64,000 nucleotides of DNA from Turritopsis dohrnii (taxonomy: Eukaryota; Cnidaria; Hydrozoa; Anthoathecata; Oceaniidae): positions 620,001 through 684,000 of the forward strand of contig BQMF02000100.1 of NCBI GenBank assembly GCA_027922465.2, written 5' to 3'. The notes below the pieces were generated by a model that saw nothing but the letters and a program-made list of their open reading frames with translations, ran no database searches and was not told where the DNA came from. Shown in pieces: positions 55,927-64,000 of the stretch. Made by a program: the position numbers and the translations under genes. The stretch's first letter is position 1; each line of letters starts with the position of its first letter.

Positions 55927-56729
55927 AGGCTAAAATACACGATCATTTTAAAATGACATTTTTTAAATGATCATTTAAAACTGATCGTGTAAACGCTCAA
56001 AAAATGACGAAAAGTACCCGTCATTTTCAACTGTCATTTAAAAATGATAACTCAAACATGTTTGAGTTTTCATTTAAAAAATGATGGGATTTCTCTATTG
56101 AATTACGTCAGTTCTATTGTTTTACTCACTTTAGTATAGTCACGCGATGAGTTTTTGCAGCTTATGAAGTAGAGAAACAAAGTGATAGTTTGCATAATAA
56201 ACATGTCGTTGGTTAAGTTAGCATCAACTGATAAATTTATTAATTTGTAGCAGGAAGAGGAGTTTTTGTGGAATGTTTCGTCCACAAATTACAAACATAA
56301 GGACCAAAGAGGAAAGAGTATAACCCATTACTGTGCAATGTTTCTCGATAGATGGACTTATATATTAAACTTCATATTTCTTCAAAACTTTCCGGCGAAA
56401 TTCTTAACAACTTTTAATATTCATAATGATCTTCTCCTTGAAATTCCCTCACAAGCGTGTTATAAATTCCTAAGAAGTTTCGTTTTTGAAGCCAAGGTGA
56501 AACCCAATGTCTTCGTTTCTGCCTTTCATTTTTCCTCTTTCGTCATTTGGACATAACAGCAACAACTACGTTTGCTGCCGCCGGACTCCATGACTAAAAA
56601 GTACTCTTACCATAAAAAATGTTGTAATCATAAATGATCGTGTAAACAGATGTTCTAATCATTTTTTAAAGGATTAAAAAAATTATCATTTGTCATTTAT
56701 CATTTTAAAATGATCGTGTATTTCAGCCT
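55927..56729. mobile_element. Harbinger-like non-autonomous element with MADF-like fragment
   Basis: Ends AGGCTAAAATACACGATCAT and the inverse of ATGATCGTGTATTTCAGCCT, flanked by TTA on both sides (55924-55926 and 56730-56732). Internal ATGATCATTTTAAA palindromes abound. Near 56250, after an acceptor-like TTTGTAG, QEEEFLWNVSSTNYKHKDQR resembles the start of a MADF DNA-binding domain, often encoded by Harbinger elements. The frame then decays. Confidence 0.7.
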
Positions 56730-56860
56730 TTAAGAGGCGAATGCAGTTAGCTCGTTCACAGGGACTTTCCTTTTTAATTATTTAATCTTCATCGGAATTC
56801 ATCGGATTTCATCGGATCCATTGAAAGTTTAATTTATTTTTGAACTAAAACAAACAAATT

Positions 56861-57185
56861 ACCTTATTGTGATAAATCTTTGGAAATTTTGGTCAAATTC
56901 GCAAAAATAAGTCCCCGCAAAATTTTATGTAAAAAAACGATTTTTTTTCTGAAATTTTCTTTTTTTTCTTAAGTTTTTTTCACATTTTATATACAACATA
57001 TTATGTATTAAGTTTCAAACTGAAGTAACTTTGTTTGTTTTCTCCTGTTGTTTGTTTACGTTACAAATATTCACTTATTCGCAAAAAAAAATCCACGCAT
57101 TTTTTTACCCAAGTATGAATTCGCAAAAACAAATCCACGCAAAACGCAGCCAAAATGGCACTCACAAAAATTTATCACAATAAGG
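56861..57185. mobile_element. MITE, CCTTATTGTGATAAAT ends
   Basis: TACCTTATTGTGATAAATCT at left and the inverse of ATTTATCACAATAAGGTA at right, with TA outside. Internal TTCGCAAAAA-(C/T)AAATCCACGC units match those of the MITEs at 17891 and 24384. Confidence 0.7.
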
Positions 57186-57645
57186 TATGCTTCAGGAGCT
57201 GCCACAGAGACGTGTTCCGTAAAAATTTGTTCGGAGAAAATTAAATTCCTAGAAAACCATCCGTGGAAGGGAGCATTGGAACGATTCCCGAAAATGGTCT
57301 CCACCACAGATGGTATTATGAGACTTAATCTTGTGTTTTGATCTACATAAAAAATTATCAGAAGTCCATGAGGGCCGGAAGGAATATGCTAAAATTCCTC
57401 AGCGGCCGGAAGAGTGGCAACACTGAAAGTAGATATCCAAGAAGAGGGCAGTTGAGCAGTGCCAGGCGACAAAGCAATCAATCAATGCCATCAATGCGCT
57501 ACCAAGCAACAATTTGCAGACAAAACATCAACCAAGTACTAAACCCACAATTCCCATAATCCACTACGTCTTTTGACGCACATGTTTTATCGAAGACTAC
57601 CTGTGTAAAATTGCAACAGCCAAGGCTACGTGGAAATAAAGATTC
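57186..57645 (+). other. possible 3' end of an unrecognised plus-strand gene
   Basis: One frame reads FLENHPWKGALERFPKMVST up to LNLVF-stop at ~57341. The next frame, offset by one T in a TTTT run, reads DLHKKLSEVHEGRKEYAKIP to EEWQH-stop at ~57423. If the T run is one base too long these form one protein-like end. A third frame stays open to 57559. AATAAAG near 57636 could be the polyadenylation signal, convergent with the peroxiredoxin gene. Assembly error, a broken gene or chance are all open. Confidence 0.25.
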
Positions 57646-57731
57646 TTCATTTTAAACTGGAACGTGTAATTCAGGTTTTATAAAGTACAAAGAGATTTTT
57701 AAGTAAACAAAAGATGGTTGAATATTGAGGT

Positions 57732-60697
57732 CTAGTAATCAGTTGTGAACCTCATGTAACCCTTTCCTGATGGCACGTTGTCTTGGCGTACACCTTTAGG
57801 AAACAATGTATTCACGTCCTCTGGTTTGACGGAAGGAACAACCATAGCTTCACCACCTGGTACCCAGTTCACGGGAGTTGCGACTTTTTTGGTGGCTGTC
57901 AATTGCAAGGAATCGACGACTCGCAATATTTCATTGAAGTTTCGTCCAGTCGTGGCAGGATAGAGCAATGATAACTTTAACTTAGCATCAGGTCCAACTA
58001 TGAATACCTATGGGAAGAAACAACTGTGACTTTGTGGAAAATTCTCCTTCCCGCGTTCACAAACGTCACACATATTATTCTCATGGAGTTTTCAAAAGAA
58101 AAATGTATTAATCAAAAGCAGTGGAATTAACGGAATGTGGAGAAAAACTGAACTTACAGCCCTGGCGGTGAGTGGCATTCCAGCTTTGTCTTTCTCATCT
58201 GGATCAATCATACCGAGGCTGACAGCAAGTTCTCTATTAGAGTCGGCAATGATGGGAAAACTGAAGTCTTTAGTATAATGTTTGATATCGTTTATCCAAC
58301 CGCAATGTGACTCAGCACTGTCACATGACAACGCAATCATCTTGACACCACGTTTTTGGAATTCTGGAACAAGCCGTTGAGCTTCGGATAATTCTGTTGT
58401 GCACACCGGGGTATAATCAGCTGGGTGAGAAAAGAGAATGGCCCATCTACGAACAGAAAAGAGAAAAGATTATCAAGATAGTAGCAGGTTGATAAGCAAT
58501 GGTTAGGATCATACACTGATATGTATAGTTGAGAGCAGTGAAGTTTTATGCTAAAAAGTAAACAGAATCAAACAAGATATATGTAAATCATGTAACAATT
58601 GTCCTTTGAACTATCTCACCTTCTTTGCATTATAATAAACCTATTATGGAAAAAAATCAAAGAATAAAGTTTGGTTCTGTTTTCTCATTGTTCAAATATG
58701 GGAAATTAAAGCAGGTATACCCTGTGTTGTGAAAATTTCTTAGTGTTCCATAAATGGGGTGGGTGGAATAATAAGTTTTGGAAGTCTTGAAGTCTTTTTC
58801 CGAAAGTTAATAATCATCTGGCCTCGGTTATTTGAAACTCAAGAGTATTGGGCAAAATTAATAGTAAACTACATGGCTTCTTCAACAAAACAAACGTGAT
58901 CACAACAAGCTTCACATAAGTTAGGAATTGAAATGAAACAGAAACAAAGCAGCTATTTTCAGACAATTGACTTTAGCTTCTACTTTATGCAAGTTTTTCA
59001 GGTGATCAGTTTGAGATATGCATATGCCTTTCTGGCAAGAAAATCAGTGAGAAATTTCCTGTGGGAAATTAAATCATGTCCACATCACCACCCAAAGTTA
59101 TTTCTCATTAGAAAGTCAGTGAGAAATTGAATTTATAATTGGTGGAAATTAACATTCAGTCCCAGACAGAAGAGAAGCCAGAATACACCTTTAAGCTGGG
59201 GCTTTGAGGAGCATTTATGGGTAAACTTCTAGCATCTTCTAATCCTTTCTTTTATTTGTTGTGGACTTGTAATTGCTGTGTGAATTGCATTCCGTAAATC
59301 ATTAATAGACATAATGTGATATGCTGAGTGTATCATTAACAATTTGGCATGCTATAATGAATACTCTATCAGGTGAACAGCAAGAACGAGACAAATAAAA
59401 AAAAAGAGTGGTCCTTTTTTAAAAAATTATATTTTATTTAAGTGACCAATCTTTGTTTGAATTCTTCAGTTTGGGCCATTTAAATGTTTAAACTAGAATT
59501 GTACAAAACTGTATAGAATAAAGATATGCTGACAAAATAGTTCATTGGAAAGGACATTACATTGCAAAATATTATATTACATAACTCAGAAAATAATTAT
59601 GACCTTAAAAATTTATAAGTTGCTGACCGAAAAAATATATCTGAATTAGTAACTCAGAAAATATTCAACAATAGGATCTATCTGATCTAGTTGGCAGATT
59701 TCCATCTCAAACTAATCCTCTGGGTCCCAAATAGCAAATGAGAATTCTTCTTCCGAGTTAATTGCTTGAAATCCGCAAACTAGTATGTTTGGAAGTAAAG
59801 TACAAGTATAGTAATAAAGGTTTTTAAGGCAAAAGTGGTGTATTTAATAATGGTTATTAAAACAATGAATTTTGAGATATTATAGATTAGATACATATAC
59901 ATTAATAGAAATATTAATAGAAACATGCATATATATATATAATTATAGATTAGAGGTTGCTCAAGCAAATATTTTATACACAGTTTTTCCTAATTGCAAT
60001 GATTTAGATGTAATTAACAGACCACAGATTAAAATAAAGAGCATCACTACATTACAAACCAGCCTATGAAACAAAAGAGTCCTATACTTTTTTTTGTTTA
60101 ATCTTTGATGTACAAAACTTAAAGAGCAATCAACTCTTTTTTTGCTTAATAATCAATACAAATGAGATGGTACTGATGGCATCTAAGGAATCTTAATTGC
60201 TTCAACACACTACCCCCGGTGTAAGAAATTATCATACTTTCAGAACTTTTAGAAAAAACGTTTCTATGCATTATTTATTTGTACCAGGAAAAAGCTAAAT
60301 AAAGGTCTGAAAAGAAAAGAAACACAGCCACAGAGAGCCATTATAATTTTGATAACAAAAAAATATACTTAAAATCAACCAACAAACACAACCTATGCAT
60401 ACAACAACGGTGGTTTGAACCATGCATGAATTATTCTTGATTCTGTTGTAGAACTTCACGCTGATTACCTGAACCTGAGTATCAAAATGAACAGATTTAG
60501 ATATCAATAATCAGCGTGTAATTCTGCATCAGAATCAAGAATAATTTTAGGGGGTATGAAAGTGCAATAGCGCCGAAAACCGAGCTATAAAAATATTATA
60601 ATAAAACTTACGAATCTTTAATGTAATCATGAAATTGGATGTCTCCTTCATTTGTGGTTGCCTTGAAGTTAGGCATCACATCTCCCAAATTCGGCAT
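57732..60697 (-). CDS. PRDX6: 1-Cys peroxiredoxin (peroxiredoxin-6 type)
   Basis: Three minus-strand exons, 60697-60612, 58446-58158 and 58007-57732, give a complete 216-residue cytosolic protein. Peroxidatic Cys44 sits in HPADYTPVCTTE, with the usual upstream Thr, and the domain continues through GVKMIALSCDSAESHCGWIN and FPIIADSNRELA. The C-terminal extension typical of Prdx6 is present (VFIVGPDAKLKLSLLYPATT, VNWVPGGEAMVVPSV, KGYMRFTTDY). It reduces peroxides and phospholipid hydroperoxides using thiols. The lipase motif G-D-S-W-G of mammalian PRDX6 reads K-D-S29-W-A here, so the phospholipase A2 activity is probably absent. The stretch SW spans the exon 1/2 splice. Intron 1 is 2.2 kb, intron 2 is 150 bp. 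Start ATG follows a stop-containing leader. Confidence 0.92.
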
Positions 60698-62101
60698 TTT
60701 GTATATGAATAATGTGTGTAATGACTGAGAACTCCTCTCTCTTAGCTGTCAGCACGAAAAAATTAAGACTTAGTAACTCTATTACAAAACTTTTATATTG
60801 ATGATTTCACACATGGTTAAATTTGTCTCCATTATCCAACTCATATTTTTAAGCCCGCTTTTCACCGAGTAGTTTTCTTCTTTAATTACGAATTAATTAC
60901 GTTAATTCGACTTCGATTGAAAATGCTTTACCATGCAAAAACAGAATTGCCGAACTTTTCTTTAAAAACAATTTGTCAAAAAAAAAAAAAACGTTTTCCA
61001 GAAAACAACAACATCTCTGAAACGTGTTCTCAATCTCATGGGTTATGATTTCCAGTTCCTTGACTAAGCATTCGTATTTTTGAGAATGCTCCAAGAAAAT
61101 ATGGCTAAGGTATCTTTGTTTCTTGAAATATGCAATATTGTAAAAATCATTAACGACACAAAATAGATGAAGAAACCACATGTATATGGAGCCTTGTCAA
61201 ACACATCCTCCCCTTTACATCCCCCATCTTCGTATACAAGACTACCATGCAACAGATGAACGAAGTTGCTTTTTCGGAAAAGTTACTCTTCCCAGTTACA
61301 ATATCATCGCCAATACCAACTTGGATCCCAGTGTCTTTTCCCCTTTTGATTCCAAAAATCAAAATCGCAAGTGACTCAGTGTTGGAGATTGCGCCAATAC
61401 CGCCCTTTGAACTAATAAGCTGGGTGGTTTGGAGGTGTTTCAAGCTTTGTAGAGATAATATAGAATAGCTTAGGAAATAACACCACACTCTTACTACTTA
61501 TAACTTCCCAATTTTGCTTCTCCATACCTCTTTCTAGAGATACAATTTTAATCTAGAATGGAAATCCCTTTTAACCCGCCCTTTGGTAGGAACAAGGAAA
61601 ATTTGAACACAATCATATCTAGTGTAAAGTACGCCATATTTTCGATTACTACAATCAAAAGATTTTATTACATTCACTATTCTATTGTAGAATTAAATTC
61701 CAATGGTTATCAATCAAAGAAACTTCCTTTGCAGCATCAAAAACAACAGATATGGTAAAAAAATATAAAATCATTCTCTTATTAACCGAGCCTCATTTTG
61801 AAGTAAATGTATTATCAAGTCACGGAAAATATTTTTAACAAACGTGCTAAGAAAAAAACTCCTGCCTACGCCTTCTTGTATGACAATACATGACGCTGCG
61901 AAGTCTGTGATTTATAATATTTCCTTTAAAACACACTTATGAATATTGCATAGAGCTCAAGCTCGTATCCAGGGCTAATTCTATCTTACATATTTGACAA
62001 TCAAATAGAAAGGCGATGGAAGCCTGGAAACGAGGGTGACATTTGAGGGATGGCAGTCTGTCAAAATATTGCAATTCTGACATTCAGAAGGAGATGGTCG
62101 A
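60698..62101. other. region upstream of peroxiredoxin, no supported gene
   Basis: The peroxiredoxin promoter lies just above 60697. Open frames of 60-112 codons overlap on both strands at 60897-61488 (for example HIFLEHSQKYECLVKELEII on minus) but show no splice structure or family motif. Both strands being open over 61150-61490 argues for low stop density rather than a gene. Confidence 0.4.
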
Positions 62102-62177
62102 TTAATCGACGTCTTCGATTTTATCTCCATTGATTTCTTTCCCGGGAGGTTTTTTGATCTTCGATTTCATCATCATT
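62102..62177 (-). CDS. possible terminal exon of a minus-strand gene
   Basis: After an acceptor TTTTTCTAG, the minus strand reads MMMKSKIKKPPGKEINGDKI then EDVD and stops at 62104-62102. The Lys-rich, then acidic end and codon use look coding, but no upstream exon was found and no family is recognised. Chance remains possible. Confidence 0.25.
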
Positions 62178-62232
62178 CTAGAAAAATGAAATTCTTATGA
62201 TACCGATGAAATTCGAGAATAGTGCTAATTAA

Positions 62233-62422
62233 GGGGGTTTACACGTAAAGATTCTTGAAAAATGTTTCTTTAAAGCAGATGGTTTAATGCTTTAGATTTA
62301 AATTGTACACAAAAAGTCAAGTTTTAGCGTCTTATGTCAAGATTGTTCGCTTTGACTTTTTGATGTACCATTTAAAGCATTAAAAGAAAATTTTTTCAAG
62401 AATCTTTATGTGTTAATCCCCC
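62233..62422. mobile_element. 190-bp MITE, GGGGGTTTACACGTAAAG ends
   Basis: GGGGGTTTACACGTAAAGAT and the inverse of ATCTTTATGTGTTAATCCCC are its inverted ends, continued by TTCTTGAAAAA and a shared TTTAATGCTTTA block. TTAA occurs at or next to both ends. A partial copy lies at 51938. Confidence 0.7.
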
Positions 62423-62488
62423 GTTAATGCTTCAGAAACAATAAACCTTTTCATAAATTACGCCATTACAAAATCGCCTCGTTTCTAA

Positions 62489-62916
62489 GGACAGCTTTAT
62501 ACGGCCGCATAATCGTCGCGTCGAATTAAACTCTTAATTAAATGCGACGAAAATTCGACTGTATAAAGTGAAAAATTAATTAAGTGCGACATAATGAATT
62601 AAGTTCAGCAGAGTTTGTCGAATAAAACGGCAATCTTCGACATAAATTCGGCATCACTTTATACAGCCGCATAATCGTCGAATTTAACAGCAGCTTGAAT
62701 GAACTTCGTGGAAAAAGTGCACGAAAGTACTGACAGCGTGTAAGAAACGCATGATGATAAATTCATTCGACATTTATGCGGCTGTCTAAAGCCATGTCGA
62801 ATTTGATATGCGGCAACAAAACCTGTATAAAGTGACTGTCGCATTTTTGTCGAATTTTACCCGAATAAAAGTAATTTAATTCGACACGGCGATTATGCGG
62901 CTGTCTAAAGCTGTCC
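62489..62916. mobile_element. Harbinger-like MITE, GGACAGCTTTA ends
   Basis: GGACAGCTTTATACGGCCGC and the inverse of GCGGCTGTCTAAAGCTGTCC are its ends, flanked by TAA (62486-62488 and 62917-62919). Many TCGAATT(AA) and CGCATAAT units fill the interior. No transposase. Confidence 0.8.
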
Positions 62917-62919
62917 TAA

Positions 62920-63408
62920 GTTTATCGATTATTACATGCTTATCCTAAATGAAAGAATTCCGTGAAAACGTTTTCCCTGAGGTGTCGTTTCTCTTTTTTA
63001 ACAGCGCAAACGTCATTAGTATTCAGACATTGCTTGTTTGCGACGTAATTCATGAAAGGGTTTATTTCAGATTTCTCTAAGTGACGTACTCCAGAAGGCC
63101 TAATGATAGGCTTTATCATTGTTGGTAAGTAAAGTCTCTAAATCAGACTCAGTCATTTCGGATTGTTATTCATAAACTAATTCGGAAAAAAATTAACTTA
63201 TAAGGGCATCAATTCGAAAGATTGAAATTAGAGAAAGCGGCGATGGAATAATGTTCAAATTGAAAGCAAAAATTGAATGCCAGAATTTGTCTCGAAAAAA
63301 ACGAAGGATTTCAAATTCCATAAGATCATTAAAACCTTGTAATTAAAAGTAAAATCATTGGACGCACTGCATTTATGATAAAATGAACATTGTAAAAAGT
63401 GTCTTTAT
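62920..63408. other. intergenic, nothing coding seen
   Basis: AT-rich sequence between the MITE at 62489 and the point where the BEL/Pao frame becomes readable. No long terminal repeat was recognised. Confidence 0.4.
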
Positions 63409-64000
63409 TCAGGCCCTAATTTGTTGTCTAAAGTTTTTGATATGTTGTTAAGATTTCGTTTGAATAAAGTTGCTATTTTAGCTGATATTAAGAAAGCTTT
63501 TTTGAATGTTGAAGTTTGTAAAGAGCATCGTGATTTTTTAAGATTTTTATGGTATGATTTTCAGCATGAGAATCCCAAGTTGATTATTTTTCGATTTTTG
63601 AGAGTTGTGTTTGGTCTCACTAGTAGTCCCTTTTTGTTGAATGGTACTGTGAAACAGCATTTAGAGAAATTTTTGCCTAGCGACAGAGAGCTTGTTGAGC
63701 GTCTCTTGAAAGATTTTTATGTTGACGATCTTATCTCCGGTACGGATAATGCCGAAAAAGGAACGATTTTGTTTGTTAGAGCGACGCAAATTATGAAAGA
63801 GGCAGGCTTAGAATTGAGAAAATGGATCACGAATGATTCGGAGTTGAGAAGTGTTTTTATCGGTGATAGTGAGTTTTCGAGAAGTAAGAAGGTCTTAGGT
63901 GTTGATTGGGATATTCTGGACGACCAGTTTGTTTTTAATTTTAGGAAATTTTTAGAGATGTGTGATGGTTTAAAGTTGACTAAGCGAAACATTTTATGTG
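63409..64000 (+). mobile_element. BEL/Pao LTR retrotransposon, reverse transcriptase part (runs off the edge)
   Basis: An open frame of 197 codons runs from SGPNLLSKVFDMLLRFRLNK to the window end. It shows the reverse transcriptase motifs of the BEL/Pao group: VAILADIKKAFLNVEV, RDFLRFLWYD, FRFLRVVFGLTSSPFLLNGT and the YVDD active site in DFYVDDLISG, followed by LRKWITND and KVLGVDWD. It starts abruptly in the middle of the domain; gag, protease and the first fingers motif are not seen upstream, so this copy is 5'-truncated or interrupted near 63400. No stop occurs in the visible part. Confidence 0.85.

Noticed and set aside
61150..61488. 112-codon minus-strand frame and overlapping plus frames
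   Set aside because: Open on both strands, no motif, no splice support.

Overview
The window looks like AT-rich nuclear DNA of an invertebrate animal. It has spliced genes with GT-AG introns and metazoan families (an ephrin, a claudin-like four-pass protein, SKI2, CASD1, a 1-Cys peroxiredoxin). About half of it is packed with transposable elements. The mix of Penelope-like, BEL/Pao, hAT, Harbinger-type, Tigger and Helitron elements, with a CmcI-type methyltransferase, would suit a cnidarian, possibly a hydrozoan, but that placement is inference. No bacterial-style operon, CRISPR array or rRNA gene was seen.

Layout: (1) 1-212, the first coding piece of a secreted or surface protein on the minus strand, cut by the window edge. 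(2) 2333-7361, the 3' half of SKI2 (nine exons, one with a GC donor); its helicase N-terminal half is absent. (3) 8.44-12.1 kb, an island of elements nested inside elements. (4) 12430-14909, a complete membrane-anchored JmjC-type oxygenase gene. (5) 17.07-26.1 kb, a 2.3 kb inverted duplication whose right copy lies inside a Helitron, a likely Helitron capture. (6) 27060-28813, the membrane acyltransferase half of CASD1. (7) 29.8-32.4 kb, Tigger and Harbinger relics and a probable SINE. (8) 33.6-38.8 kb, a partial unknown minus-strand gene, plus a plus-strand coding fragment (37123-38435) split by a terminal-inverted-repeat element. (9) 39029-45933, a ten-exon ephrin whose first intron holds three nested elements. 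(10) 48032-49682, a complete CmcI-type SAM methyltransferase with a TATA box. (11) 51381-55115, a complete claudin-like gene with two more elements in intron 2. (12) 57732-60697, a complete peroxiredoxin-6-type gene on the minus strand. (13) 63409-64000, a BEL/Pao reverse transcriptase running off the end.

The genes are unrelated housekeeping, signalling and redox loci and form no visible pathway. The most unusual content is how the mobile elements are built: a Helitron-borne inverted copy of neighbouring DNA, elements nested with clean target duplications, and small elements carrying CRE palindromes or captured coding pieces.
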